A DNA stretch of 34,576 nt from Myxococcota bacterium (GCA_025453555.1 JALOQC010000011.1:1-34576), one strand, 5' to 3'. Counted from the first letter of the stretch, positions 24,384 to 33,505 are shown. Program-made: numbers and translations. The notes: generated from the letters alone by a model not told the origin.

Positions 24384-24845
24384 ATGAAGAAGCGAACGCC
24401 CCTTTCAATCCTCGCCCTCGCCGTCGCCGCCGTCTCGGTGGCCGCGGTTGCTGCCGCACAAGCAGGCCGAATCTCCGTCACCCTGACGCAGATCGAAGGC
24501 GACGAAGGTACGATTCTCTGCGGACTGTTTCGCCAGAGCGACGCCGACGGTTTCCCGATGGGTCGGTCTTCGGCGTGGAAACGACTCGACCGCCCCGCGT
24601 CCGCGGTGCGCGATGGCCGGACGACCCTGACGTTCGACGAAGTCCCCGCCGGAAGGTATGCGGTCTCCTGCATGCACGACGAAGACGGCAACGGGGAAAT
24701 GCGGACGGGAGCGTTCGGAATCCCGAAGGAAGGCTGGGGCGTCTCGCGCAACGTCTCGCCGACCATGCGCGCTCCACGCTTCGAAGAAGCCGTGGTCGAC
24801 TTCGACGGGAGCCAGACCTCGCTCCGCATTCGAATGCAGTACTGA
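24384..24845 (+). CDS. DUF2141 secreted protein
   Basis: 153 residues. A signal peptide (MKKR, hydrophobic core, cleavage near VAAAQA at ~26) sends it to the periplasm or outside. The mature domain carries the DUF2141 hallmarks: GTILCGLFRQSDADGFP, LTFDEVPAGRYAVSCMHDEDGNGEM and the FGIPKEGWGVSRN motif. The DEDGNG loop may bind calcium. The family's function is unknown to me. An AGAGGA box lies upstream of the ATG. The next gene begins 3 bp after the stop, so they form an operon. Third positions are less GC-rich than in neighbours such as typA. Confidence 0.87.
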   Translation: MKKRTPLSILALAVAAVSVAAVAAAQAGRISVTLTQIEGDEGTILCGLFRQSDADGFPMGRSSAWKRLDRPASAVRDGRTTLTFDEVPAGRYAVSCMHDEDGNGEMRTGAFGIPKEGWGVSRNVSPTMRAPRFEEAVVDFDGSQTSLRIRMQY

Positions 24846-24848
24846 GCC

Positions 24849-25895
24849 ATGCGCCGATCCTCGTCGCTCATCTTGCTCACCGTGGCAGTCCTGTCGGCGT
24901 GTGTCTCCGTCGGATACGACGGACCGGCGTCCGATCACTTCGATGGTCGACGCTTCTTCAATCCCAACGGCGTACGTACGCCCGGGATGGCGGACCTCCT
25001 CCGATGGCGCTTCCACCGCGACGAGGGTTTCTGGCGCGATTGGGTCGACGACCCGCCGATCTCCCCACCACCCACTCGGTTGGGAGGTGGGGAGCTTCGC
25101 GTGACCTTCATCGGTCATGCTACGACGCTCGTTCAAGTCGATGGAATCAACGTGTTGATCGACCCGGTGTATTCGGATTCGATCGGTCCCGCTCTGTTTT
25201 CCGTCGAAAGACACCGCGACCCTGGCATCGCATTCGAAGACCTACCTCCGATCGACGTCGTTCTGATCAGTCACGATCACTTCGACCACCTCGACCTTCC
25301 GACCCTACGTCGGCTCGCGTTGGAACATCACCCGCGAATCGTCGCCGGCCTCGGGGTCGACACGTTCCTCGGCGACGAAGGAATCGACGGGGCCGTAGGC
25401 CTCGATTGGTGGCAATCCCATCGCGTCGGGGACGTCGAGGTCGTCGCCACCCCCGCACAGCACGGTTCGCGGCGTAGCGTACGGGACGAGAACCGCCGCC
25501 TCTGGGTAGGCTTCGTTCTCGAGGGTCCGAGCGGGGTGGTCTTCTACGCGGGAGACACGGGCTACGCCGAGCACTTCGCCGAGGTGCGGCGCCGATACGG
25601 TCCGCCACGCCTCGCGCTGTTGCCGGTGGGTATGTTCCGTCCCCGCTGGTTCATGTGCGGACTGCACCTGAGCCCGGACGAAGCGGCGCACGTGCATCGC
25701 GACCTCGATTCGGAGACGAGCGTGGCCGTTCACTGGGGCACGTTCGCGCTCGCCGACGACGGTGAGCTCGAGCCCATCGACGAGCTCGCGCACGCGCTCG
25801 CGTTCGAAGAACGACGGCGCTTCTGGGTACTCGAGCACGGCGAGGGTCGCGACGTGCCGTGGGAACGCGCTCATCCGCGACGGGCGCATCCGTGA
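24849..25895 (+). CDS. MBL-fold metallo-hydrolase lipoprotein, NAPE-PLD-like
   Basis: 348 residues with a classic lipoprotein signal (LSAC, C18). The mature protein begins GPASDHFDGRRFFNPNG, typical of the NAPE-PLD/YfhI-like branch. Metallo-beta-lactamase motifs: FIGHATTLVQVDG, ISHDHFDHLD (HxHxDH), PAQHGSRR (His), YAGDTGY (Asp bridging both metals), PRWFM and AVHWGTF (last His). Two zinc ions are expected. Relatives cleave phosphodiester bonds such as those of N-acyl phosphatidylethanolamine; the substrate here is uncertain. A strong 14-bp hairpin is encoded between the leader region and the MBL domain (25061-25094). Codon use is less GC-rich than the surroundings, which may mean a different origin for this gene and DUF2141. 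Confidence 0.87.
   Translation: MRRSSSLILLTVAVLSACVSVGYDGPASDHFDGRRFFNPNGVRTPGMADLLRWRFHRDEGFWRDWVDDPPISPPPTRLGGGELRVTFIGHATTLVQVDGINVLIDPVYSDSIGPALFSVERHRDPGIAFEDLPPIDVVLISHDHFDHLDLPTLRRLALEHHPRIVAGLGVDTFLGDEGIDGAVGLDWWQSHRVGDVEVVATPAQHGSRRSVRDENRRLWVGFVLEGPSGVVFYAGDTGYAEHFAEVRRRYGPPRLALLPVGMFRPRWFMCGLHLSPDEAAHVHRDLDSETSVAVHWGTFALADDGELEPIDELAHALAFEERRRFWVLEHGEGRDVPWERAHPRRAHP
25061..25094 (+). repeat. Near-perfect hairpin inside the MBL-fold gene
   Basis: The arms 25061-25074 and 25081-25094 pair over 14 positions with a single A-A mismatch around a 6-nt loop (CTCGGT). The arms encode the Pro-rich/Gly-rich link SPPP...GGG just before the first strand of the metallo-hydrolase domain. Confidence 0.8.
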
Positions 25896-25899
25896 CGGG

Positions 25900-27810
25900 T
25901 CACGCCGCCGCGTCTCGCTCGCGCGCCGCCGGCAACCAGATCTCGAAGCGTGTCCCCTTACCGCCCGCTCCGTCGGTGCAGCGGATCACGCCGTCGTGCG
26001 CGACCACGATCTGCTGCGTGAGCGGCAGCCCGAGCCCACTCCCGCGCTCCTTCGTGGTGAAGAAGAGATCGAAGACCCGAGGGCGCAGCTCCTCGGAGAT
26101 CCCCGGACCTTCGTCCTCCACCGCGATCTGCACGCCGTCACCCTCGACGTGCGCGCTGACCCGCACCGTCCCGCCCCCTTCGGCGCCTCCCGACATCGCC
26201 TCGCGGGCGTTCCGCAGCAGGTTCACGAGCGCCTGCCGGAGCTGCCCTTCGTCGAGCGCGATCATCGGCAACGAAGGCTCGACCTCGACCTCCAGCCGCA
26301 CGTTCGAGTGCTCCATCTCGCGCCGCACGAAGGTCGCGATGCCCTCCAGCAGATCGCCGACGTCCTCCGGCTCGAGGCGCGGCGCAGGCAAACGCGCGAG
26401 CCGCAGGTACTCCTCCGTGATCGCGGTGAGCCGATCGATCTCCTTCTGGATCGCGCGCAGCAGCGCGTGCGCCTCCGCGTCTCCTTCGCCGAGCTCGTCC
26501 GCGAGCATCTCCACGTTGAGCCCGATCGAGCTGAGCGGGTTGCGCACCTCGTGCGTGACGTGCGCGGCCATCCGCCCGATCGCCGCCAGCCGCTCCGTGC
26601 GGATCAGCCGATCCTTCGTACGCAGCGCGTCCGTCACGTCGTCCACCACGAGCAACACCTGCCCCGCCTCGTCGCCGAAGGGCGCCACGCGCACGTCGAC
26701 GAAACGATCTTGGAGCGGACACGCCTCCAGCGCCGAGGTCTCGCCCTCCTTTCGCGCGCGATGAAGCGCCCCGCCGAGCCCCACGATGCGAGACGAATCG
26801 AACGCGTCACCCACCACCGTGCCGAGGATGCGCAGGCTCGCGGGGTTCGACGCGCGCACCTCGTCGGCGCCGTCGAGCACCACCACGGCCGCGCGAAGCC
26901 CCGCGACGATCTGTTCCTGAGTCCGCCTCAGCTCACCGAGCCGCGTGTCACGCGTCGCGAGCGCGAGCACCATGTCCTCGAACCCCCGCGCCAACCGGCC
27001 GATCTCGTCGTTCCGTCGCGCCTCCGGCTCGCGCACCGAGAGATCGCCCTCCGCGACCGCGGCGACGCGCGTCTGCAAGCGCGGCAGCGGCCCGAGCAGA
27101 CGCTGGCTCCAGAACGTCGCCCCGAGCCCGAGCACGAGCGAGAGAAACGCGAGCACCCCGAGCACCACCGCCGCACCACGCGCTTGATCCGACGAGCTGC
27201 TCGCGAGCCCGTCGATCCGATCGACGAGCTGCCCGTACGCGTCGCGGTAGCGCCGCTCGATCGCGAGCTCGGTCGCCGCGAGCTCCTCGTGCACCGCGCG
27301 CGCGTCGCCGCCGGCCTCCAAGCTCGCGACCAGCGCTTCGTATTGCGTCTGCGTGGTCGCGTAGTCGTCCGCGATCGCACGCAGCGCCTCTTCGACCGGC
27401 ACGAGCACCGCCGCTTCGCCCGCCGACTCCGCGAGCCGCTTCGCGCGCTCGAGATCGCCCTCGAGCCGCCGCATCGTCGACGGACGCACCTGCCGCGCCG
27501 CCTGCAGCCAGCGCAGCTCGGTCGGCGACTCGAGCAAGCGCTCGACGTGCCGCCGGAAGACGTTCTGGTGACCCCGCGCCTCGCCGAGCCGCAGCGCGAG
27601 CGGGAGGTAGCCGTCGTGCAGCAGCCGCATCCGCCGCGCGGTCTCGTCGTGCTGCGCGACGCTCGTCACCGCGACCCCCGTGAAGCTCGCGAGCGTGATC
27701 GCGAACGCGAGGAAGATGCGCGTCGGGATCGAGAAGCGCGGCGGCCGCCCTTCGCGCCCCGACTTCGATCGCGACAGCCCCGACTTCGTCTCCGTGCTCG
27801 CTTCGCTCAC
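25900..27810 (-). CDS. Membrane-bound sensor histidine kinase, NtrB-like
   Basis: 636 residues from a GTG at 27810 (AGGG about 9 nt upstream), 17 bp after the preceding gene. TM1 is at ~31-49, a ~165-residue helical periplasmic region follows, then TM2 (~215-238), HAMP (LLGPLPRLQTRVAAVAEGDLSV), a coiled-coil and PAS-like domain (AAVVVLDGADEVRASNPASLRILG), HisKA with phospho-acceptor H420 (HEVRNPLSS) and HATPase (NLLRNAREAM N box, DEGPGI G1, FFTTKERGSGLGLPL F/G2). It phosphorylates itself on H420 and then a response regulator, which is not in the window. The helical sensor domain resembles four-helix-bundle receptors; its ligand is unknown. It is downstream of the TPR-peptidase gene and probably co-transcribed. 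Confidence 0.92.
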   Translation of the reverse strand: MSEASTETKSGLSRSKSGREGRPPRFSIPTRIFLAFAITLASFTGVAVTSVAQHDETARRMRLLHDGYLPLALRLGEARGHQNVFRRHVERLLESPTELRWLQAARQVRPSTMRRLEGDLERAKRLAESAGEAAVLVPVEEALRAIADDYATTQTQYEALVASLEAGGDARAVHEELAATELAIERRYRDAYGQLVDRIDGLASSSSDQARGAAVVLGVLAFLSLVLGLGATFWSQRLLGPLPRLQTRVAAVAEGDLSVREPEARRNDEIGRLARGFEDMVLALATRDTRLGELRRTQEQIVAGLRAAVVVLDGADEVRASNPASLRILGTVVGDAFDSSRIVGLGGALHRARKEGETSALEACPLQDRFVDVRVAPFGDEAGQVLLVVDDVTDALRTKDRLIRTERLAAIGRMAAHVTHEVRNPLSSIGLNVEMLADELGEGDAEAHALLRAIQKEIDRLTAITEEYLRLARLPAPRLEPEDVGDLLEGIATFVRREMEHSNVRLEVEVEPSLPMIALDEGQLRQALVNLLRNAREAMSGGAEGGGTVRVSAHVEGDGVQIAVEDEGPGISEELRPRVFDLFFTTKERGSGLGLPLTQQIVVAHDGVIRCTDGAGGKGTRFEIWLPAARERDAAA

Positions 27811-27826
27811 CGACGTCGCCCTGCGC

Positions 27827-30802
27827 TCAACGCCCGAGGATCGGCGCGACCTGCTCGGCGAGCGACGCGTCCGCTTCCACCGCCGCGCGCGCCGCTTCGC
27901 GCGCTTCGTTGCGACGTCCGAGCCCCTGGAGCGCACGCGCCCGCACCACCTGCACAGGGCCCGCCGGCGCACCCACCACGAGCGCGGAGTCTGCCTCGTA
28001 GAGCGCGTCCGCGTGCCGCCCCTTCGACGCGTACGCCCGCGCGAGCGCCACGTGCACGTCCGCGCTCGCCGGCGCCACGAAGAGCGCCGCCTCCGCCGCC
28101 GCGATCACGTCGTCCCAGCGCTCGCGCCGCACGAGCTCCGCCACCAGCGCCTCGTGGCTCGAACGATCGTGCTCGTCGATGCGCGCCATCTGCCGCAGCG
28201 CCGCGAGCAAGCCGTCCGCGTCGTTCCCCTGCCGCGCGAGCTCCGCGAGGCCTTGCCACGCCTCCACACGCTCCGGGTCGAGCCGTGTCGCCGCTTCGAG
28301 CGCGGTCTTCGCGTCCGCCTGCGCGCCGCGCGCCAGCGCCGTACGCGCCAGCAAGAGCCGAAGATCGAAGCCGTCGCGTCCGCCGTCCACGATCGCGCGC
28401 AGGTGCACCTCCGCGCCCGCGTGATCACCGGTCGCCATCGCGATGCGCGCGAGCACGAAGCGCGCAGTCGGCTCGTTCGGGCTCGAGGTCATCACGCGCT
28501 CCGCCACCGTCTTGGCCTCTTCGCCTTCGCCGTGCGCGAGCAACGCCGCCGCGAGCTGGGCTTGCTTGGCCGCGTCGTTCGGAGCCGCCGTCGCGGCCGC
28601 GCGAAACGCGTCGAGATCCTCGTAGCGCTGGAAGTCCACCGCGAACTCGCGCGCGCGCGCCGCCATGCGCTGCCGCTCGTGCGCACGGAACGCTGCGTCC
28701 ACCGCGTCGACGTCCATCCCGAGCACGTCCGTCATCACCTGCTCGGTGCGCTTGCCGGCCGCCCACGCGCGCAACATCTCGGGGATCTTCGCGAACCCGA
28801 AGCGCTCCGCGAGGAAGACCACGATGCGGGTGCTCGCGTAGTACGCGACCATCATCCCCATCGCCGAGCGCGCGTGCGTGAAGGCGCGGTTCATGAGGCG
28901 CAGCGGCGGAAGCCGCCCGTCCTCCAGCGCCGACCACAAGAAGTGGTCCATCTCGCGCTTCCAATCCGCGCGCGCGATCAGCGTCTCGTACTCCGCCAGC
29001 CCCTCCGTGAACCAACGCGGCACGCGGTTGCGCGAGAGCTGGATGTGGAAGACGTGCGCGAGCTCGTGCCACGTGATCTGGCCCCAGTTGAAGGGGCCGC
29101 CCTCGGGCGAGATCGCCGTCACCACCTTGCCGAAACACACCCCCTGCACGCCGAGGTTCGGCAAGCCCGTCGTCCGCACCGCGAAGTGCTGCGGGTTCGC
29201 GAACATCTCGATGCGCACGGGTCCTTCCGGCGTGAAGCCGTAGCGCCGCGTCATGTCCGCCCACGCCGCCTGCAGCGTGCGCGGCACGTAGCGCTCGAGC
29301 AGCCGCCGCTCGTCCTTCTGCATCCGGAACGTGAACGGCCGCGCCTCGAAGCTCTCGTACTCGCGCGGGAGGATCTCGTCGTAGAGGTTCAGCGTGTTGT
29401 AGACGCGCACGTTGAACCGATCGCGCCGCCACGCGTCGTTCAGCGCGCGCACGCCGTTCTCCTCGTCGCCCATGCGCAAGAGGTTCAGCCCGAGGTTCGC
29501 CTGCGCGACGTAGTCGTCCGGTCGCAGCGTCACCGCCTCGCGCATCATCCCGACGATGTCCGGGTAGCGGTGCTCCCACTCCGCGTACTCGCCCACGATC
29601 GTGAAGAGCTCGCTGTACGTCCGGTGCCGCCGCAGCACCTCCTGCTTCGCGCGCCGGAACCCTTCGTCGTCGTCGGCCAAGAAGCGCACCGCCGCGCGCG
29701 TCGAGAGCGCCTCCAGATCGTGCGGATCGACCGCGAGCGCGGTGTCGAGGTGCGCGTCCGCGCCCGCCACGTCGAGATCGCGCAGCGCCATGCCCGCGCG
29801 CGTCACGTGCGCCATCGCGAGGTTCGGGTTGCCGCGTAGCGCGCGCTCGAGGTGCTCCTCCGCGCGCGAGAAGTCGAAGCTCTGCTCGATCACGATGCGC
29901 GCCATCAGCGCGTGCGCGACCGGATGCTCGGGGTTGATCGCGAGCGCCTCGCGCACGAGCTCCTCCGCGTGTCCAGTGTCGTACTTCGCGAAAAAGAGGC
30001 GCGCCCACTCGAGCTTCGTCTCGACGTTGCCCGCGTCCTCGCGCACCGCGTCGCGGAACGCGTCGTTGGCGTCGTTCGGGCTGCCGAGCCCCCACGCCGC
30101 CATGCCCACCAGCGCGAGGCCCGCGCCGTCGCGCTCTCCGATGCGCTCGTCGTTGTAGGCATCGACGAGCAGCATGTACGCGCTCTCGGCCTCGGTGAGC
30201 CGCCCGCGCCGCTGGTGGAGCCGCCCGAGGAACACGTGCGCGCGGTGTGCGTCGGCGTTCGACGCCAGCGGCGCGAGCACCCGCTCCGCTTCGTCGAGCG
30301 CGCCCGCCGCGAGCAGCGCCTCGCCTTCGAGCGTGCGCGCGCGAGTGGCCTCCGCGCCGCTCCGCACCGAAGCCGCCGCGGTCGCCGCCTCGCGGTGACG
30401 CCCCGTCTCCAGCAGCACGCTCGCACGAAGCAGCGTCGTCGCGTCGCCGCGGGGCAACGATCCGAGGGCGCCCTCCACCTCGCGGTAGAACCCGAGCCGC
30501 AGCGCCTCGCGCGCCTCGTCCACGCTCGTGATCCGCGGCGCGGTGCGCGCCTCCGCCGCCGCCACGCTCTGCCGCGCCTCCGGCATGTCCGGCATCGGGA
30601 TCGCCGACGCGCGGTTCGGATCCCCGTTCGGCTCCGCCGGTCCGCTCGCTCCGTTCGTGCCGTTGCTGCTCGGATCGTTCGGGGTCGGCTCGGTCGTCGT
30701 CGGCTCGACCGGTCGACTCTCACCGCACGAGGCGCCGATGGAGAGCGGCGCGAGGAGCAGCACGACGGGGATTGCTCGCGGAAGTCGCATCGTCGAGATC
30801 AT
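27827..30802 (-). CDS. TPR-repeat lipoprotein with HExxH (peptidase MA-like) domain
   Basis: 991 residues. The start at 30802 (or 30790, four codons later) gives a signal peptide ending near C26 (GASC), then a Thr/Pro/Asn-rich linker. Residues ~90-470 are TPR repeats (FLGRLHQRRGRLTEAESAYM; ANLGLNLLRMGDEENGVRAL). A gluzincin domain follows with H579-E-L-A-H583 and WFTEGLAEYE, E600 being the likely third zinc ligand. More TPRs continue to the end. The protein should be anchored in the envelope; substrates are not known. The frame stays open upstream to 32722, but that extension runs antisense across the genes at 30965 and 31685 and is not real. It is followed after 16 bp by the histidine kinase, which suggests shared regulation. 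Confidence 0.88.
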   Translation of the reverse strand: MISTMRLPRAIPVVLLLAPLSIGASCGESRPVEPTTTEPTPNDPSSNGTNGASGPAEPNGDPNRASAIPMPDMPEARQSVAAAEARTAPRITSVDEAREALRLGFYREVEGALGSLPRGDATTLLRASVLLETGRHREAATAAASVRSGAEATRARTLEGEALLAAGALDEAERVLAPLASNADAHRAHVFLGRLHQRRGRLTEAESAYMLLVDAYNDERIGERDGAGLALVGMAAWGLGSPNDANDAFRDAVREDAGNVETKLEWARLFFAKYDTGHAEELVREALAINPEHPVAHALMARIVIEQSFDFSRAEEHLERALRGNPNLAMAHVTRAGMALRDLDVAGADAHLDTALAVDPHDLEALSTRAAVRFLADDDEGFRRAKQEVLRRHRTYSELFTIVGEYAEWEHRYPDIVGMMREAVTLRPDDYVAQANLGLNLLRMGDEENGVRALNDAWRRDRFNVRVYNTLNLYDEILPREYESFEARPFTFRMQKDERRLLERYVPRTLQAAWADMTRRYGFTPEGPVRIEMFANPQHFAVRTTGLPNLGVQGVCFGKVVTAISPEGGPFNWGQITWHELAHVFHIQLSRNRVPRWFTEGLAEYETLIARADWKREMDHFLWSALEDGRLPPLRLMNRAFTHARSAMGMMVAYYASTRIVVFLAERFGFAKIPEMLRAWAAGKRTEQVMTDVLGMDVDAVDAAFRAHERQRMAARAREFAVDFQRYEDLDAFRAAATAAPNDAAKQAQLAAALLAHGEGEEAKTVAERVMTSSPNEPTARFVLARIAMATGDHAGAEVHLRAIVDGGRDGFDLRLLLARTALARGAQADAKTALEAATRLDPERVEAWQGLAELARQGNDADGLLAALRQMARIDEHDRSSHEALVAELVRRERWDDVIAAAEAALFVAPASADVHVALARAYASKGRHADALYEADSALVVGAPAGPVQVVRARALQGLGRRNEAREAARAAVEADASLAEQVAPILGR

Positions 30803-30964
30803 ACGATCGACGCGCGGCGCCCGCTTCCCCGGCGTTGCGTGCGCTCCGAGGCGCCGAGCGCGCGACGCGTCGTCTCGCGCACCCCAGGGACGCGGAGGCG
30901 TCGCACGAGCCACGAGGAGCGCGCGTCGTGCGTGCAGGCCCCGGTCTCGGTGTATGTTGGCGCG

Positions 30965-31528
30965 ATGGCTCGTGACGACGAAGCGTCCTTCGACACCTAC
31001 CAGGACTTCCTGCGCACCGCCGTGCAGCGCTATTGGGATCGCAAGGGCTCGAGCAAGATCACCTTCCTCGCGCTGATGTTCGCGACCCGCCAGGCCTGGG
31101 GCGTCGCGGCCGAGCGCGGCTTCTCCGCCGAGACCGGCAAAAAAGCCCTGACCGGCGCAGCGGGCGTGGCGGCGGCGGGCGTGCTGATCCGGCTCTTCCT
31201 CGGGGGACCGCTCGGCCTCGTGCTCGCAGGCGCCTCCGCGATCAGCCTGCTCGCGATCTACGGAAAGAACCAAGAAGCGATCTGGAAGAAGGTGCTTCGT
31301 TTCCGTGCGATCGTCGACGACTTCGAAACCCGTTACGACGGCATCGCGAAGCGCGAAGGAAACGCCGACGATCGCGAATTGATGATGGAAGGCCTCCTCG
31401 GCCGATTCCTCGACGAGCTCGACCGCATTCCGGACGAGACCGAAGACGCAGAGCCGGAAGAAGAGCCGGACACGCGCGGCTCCTTCGCGGAGCACGTGAC
31501 CCGTCGTCGGGAAGACGCCGAAGATTGA
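30965..31528 (+). CDS. Small membrane protein of unknown function
   Basis: 187 residues. The N-terminus is soluble and charged (ARDDEASFDTYQDFLRTAVQRYW). One or two close membrane helices lie at about 60-95 (LTGAAGVAAAGVLIRLFLGGPLGLVLAGASAISLLAIYG), and an acidic C-terminal region ends in a Glu/Asp-rich tail. No family is recognised. It is divergent from the TPR-peptidase gene, with 162 bp between the starts; TATGTT just upstream of the ATG is the only promoter-like hint. The frame is open much further upstream but is antisense to the peptidase gene there. Confidence 0.72.
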   Translation: MARDDEASFDTYQDFLRTAVQRYWDRKGSSKITFLALMFATRQAWGVAAERGFSAETGKKALTGAAGVAAAGVLIRLFLGGPLGLVLAGASAISLLAIYGKNQEAIWKKVLRFRAIVDDFETRYDGIAKREGNADDRELMMEGLLGRFLDELDRIPDETEDAEPEEEPDTRGSFAEHVTRRREDAED

Positions 31529-31684
31529 GGTCGGCGCACGCTCTCGGGTAGCCTTTCGAGCGACATCGACGCCACCGCGTCCGATCTCGGCGGAACCTTC
31601 CGTGGAATCGGCATTTGTTCGTCTCCATGTCCGGACGCCCCCGGACAGAGGCGCGGCCCTCGACCCGTCACGATGGAGCCTCCC

Positions 31685-32680
31685 ATGCACCGACGAACCT
31701 TCCGACTCGCGCTCTGTACCCTCCTCACCCTCTCGTTCGCGTGTGGCGACGACGACGGAGGCGACGTCGACGCCGGCGACGGCACCGAAGACGGCGGCGG
31801 CTTCGACGGCTCCACCCCGGACGGTTCGACCCCCGACGGCGGGGACCCGTTCGACGGCGGCGACGGCGGTGGAGTGATCGTGCTCCCGGACGGCAACGTC
31901 GTCGTGCCCGACGGCGGCCCCGAGCCGTGTCGCCCGGTGTCCTGCGCGGGCATGACCTACCTCTGCGGCAACTGCCTCGACGACGACGGCGACGGGCTCG
32001 TCGACAGCGAAGATCCCGACTGCGTCGGCGCCTGCGACAACAACGAGTCGGGCTACGACCTCGGCATCCCCGGCGGCGAGGTCGGCCGCTGCGATCGCGA
32101 CTGCTACTACGACACCAACCAAGGCCCCGGAAACGACGGCTGCGGCTGGAACATCCAGTGCGACGAGACGCTGGCCGAGAACCAGACCTGCATGGGCGGC
32201 GGCGGCGGCGCGTGCAACGCGACCCAGTCCGAGCTCTGCGAGAACACCTGCGCGGCGATCACCCCGAACGGCTGCGACTGCTTCGGCTGCTGCGAGCTCC
32301 CGTCCGGCTCCGGATCGTTCGTCTTCCTCGGCAGCTCCGTCGCGGGCGTCCCCACCTGCACCTTCGCCGACATCGACGATCCCACGAAGTGTTTCCCGTG
32401 CGTCCCGGTCGGCGGCGAGGACGGCGAGAACTCTTGCTACAACGAGTGCGGTCGCTGCGAGCTCTGCCTCGGTCGTGACCCGGCGACGATCCCCGACGAC
32501 TGCTTCCCGCCCCCGCCCCCGGTCGACGCCGGGACCCTGCCGGACGGCGGCGCCATCGACGGCGGCACGCCTCCGCTGCCGACCTGCGACGACGGTCGCC
32601 AAGCCTGCGGCATCGAAGGCCTCGCGCCCTGCCCGGCCAACTTCTACTGCCTGACCGGCTGCTGCACCGAGTTCTTCTGA
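31685..32680 (+). CDS. Asp/Gly-rich linker, cysteine-rich lipoprotein
   Basis: 331 residues. The second ATG (31685) is preferred because GGAG lies 7 nt upstream; an ATG at 31673 would add four residues. The lipoprotein signal ends at C20 (LSFAC). A ~60-residue linker of GDDDGGD and TPDGGDPFDGG repeats follows. The folded part is Cys-rich and includes CLDDDGDGLVDSEDPDC, a thrombospondin-3/MopE-like calcium loop, then many paired cysteines, a second DAGTLPDGG linker near 285 and a small C-terminal Cys knot ending CCTEFF. This is a common surface-lipoprotein style in myxobacteria. No enzyme motif is seen. Confidence 0.83.
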   Translation: MHRRTFRLALCTLLTLSFACGDDDGGDVDAGDGTEDGGGFDGSTPDGSTPDGGDPFDGGDGGGVIVLPDGNVVVPDGGPEPCRPVSCAGMTYLCGNCLDDDGDGLVDSEDPDCVGACDNNESGYDLGIPGGEVGRCDRDCYYDTNQGPGNDGCGWNIQCDETLAENQTCMGGGGGACNATQSELCENTCAAITPNGCDCFGCCELPSGSGSFVFLGSSVAGVPTCTFADIDDPTKCFPCVPVGGEDGENSCYNECGRCELCLGRDPATIPDDCFPPPPPVDAGTLPDGGAIDGGTPPLPTCDDGRQACGIEGLAPCPANFYCLTGCCTEFF

Positions 32681-32724
32681 TCTCGACGTAGCCGCCGACC
32701 TGGCCCAACCCCGACCCATCACGC

Positions 32725-32749
32725 GCGAGTCCGTCTTTCACGGGCTCGC
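32725..32749 (+). terminator. Hairpin downstream of the cysteine-rich lipoprotein gene
   Basis: GCGAGTCCGT (32725-32734) pairs with ACGGGCTCGC (32740-32749) over 10 bp with one G-T pair and a 5-nt loop, 44 bp after the stop codon. No T-tract. The rest of the 220-bp gap to 32900 shows nothing else I can identify. Confidence 0.45.
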
Positions 32750-32900
32750 CGCGTGGCCGCGCTCATCCCGACGGCCGCCGCAGGTCTGCCGCGCCGCTCA
32801 CGACCGCGTTTCGCGTCGCCGCAGTACGCTGGCCAGGCCCGCCTCTCGGCCCCAGGTCGGTGCGCACGGCCGCGCTCCGCGACTACCCCGAGGAGAAACG

Positions 32901-33479
32901 ATGAAACGCTTCGTCCTTCCCGCTCTGCTCGTCGCCTCGGTCCTGCTGGCTGCCCCGGCTCCCGCCGCGGCGGGTCCCGGCGCCAAGATTTGGAACCAAG
33001 ACTCCTCCGACCACGGCTTCCACCTCGATCTCCACGCGGGTTTCTCGTGGTGGGGCCGCGGCTTCGCGGGCGGTGTCCGATTCAACATCCCCCTCGTGAA
33101 GAAGGGTTTTCTCTCCGGACACAACGACGCGTTCTACCTCAGCTTCGGCGTCGACACCTACGTGGTGCGCTGGCGCGACTACGACGGAGATTGCGGACGC
33201 GGGTACTGCTGGGACTACGGCCTCGGCCTCGGCTTCCCCGTCGTCGCACATTGGGAGTTCTACCTCTTCCAGAAGTTCAGCGTCTTCGCGGAAGCCGGCG
33301 CGAACATCTTCTTGCACCCGGGCGTCCTGCGCGGCCGACGCGGCGACGACTTCGTCGAAGATCCCGGCCACTGGGTCGTCGCCGCGGCCGGCGTGCGCTG
33401 GAAGTTCGGCCGCTCCGCGAGCTTCATCGCGCGCCTCGGACTGCCCTACGCCGCGGTCGGCATCAGCTTCGAGTTCTGA
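32901..33479 (+). CDS. Outer-membrane beta-barrel protein
   Basis: 192 residues. A Sec signal peptide (MKRFVLPALLVASVLLAAPAPAAAG, cut near 24) is followed by ~8 amphipathic strands rich in aromatic residues and glycine (HLDLHAGFSWWGRGFAGGVRFNI; AFYLSFGVDTYVVRWRDY; WEFYLFQKFSVFAEAGANIFL; AAVGISFEF). It ends in a C-terminal phenylalanine, the signal read by BamA. The size suits an 8-stranded barrel. Two cysteines in DCGRGYC may form a disulfide in a loop. AGGAGAAAC precedes the ATG. Function is not determinable; it could be structural or a small-molecule channel. Confidence 0.82.
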   Translation: MKRFVLPALLVASVLLAAPAPAAAGPGAKIWNQDSSDHGFHLDLHAGFSWWGRGFAGGVRFNIPLVKKGFLSGHNDAFYLSFGVDTYVVRWRDYDGDCGRGYCWDYGLGLGFPVVAHWEFYLFQKFSVFAEAGANIFLHPGVLRGRRGDDFVEDPGHWVVAAAGVRWKFGRSASFIARLGLPYAAVGISFEF

Positions 33480-33505
33480 GTCTGCGGCGTGGGCGACGTC
33501 CGCCC

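Noticed and set aside
30803-32722. Upstream extension of the TPR-peptidase frame, giving a 1631-codon minus-strand frame
   Set aside because: It runs antisense across two well-supported plus-strand genes and across a signal peptide; stop codons are simply rare in GC-rich DNA.
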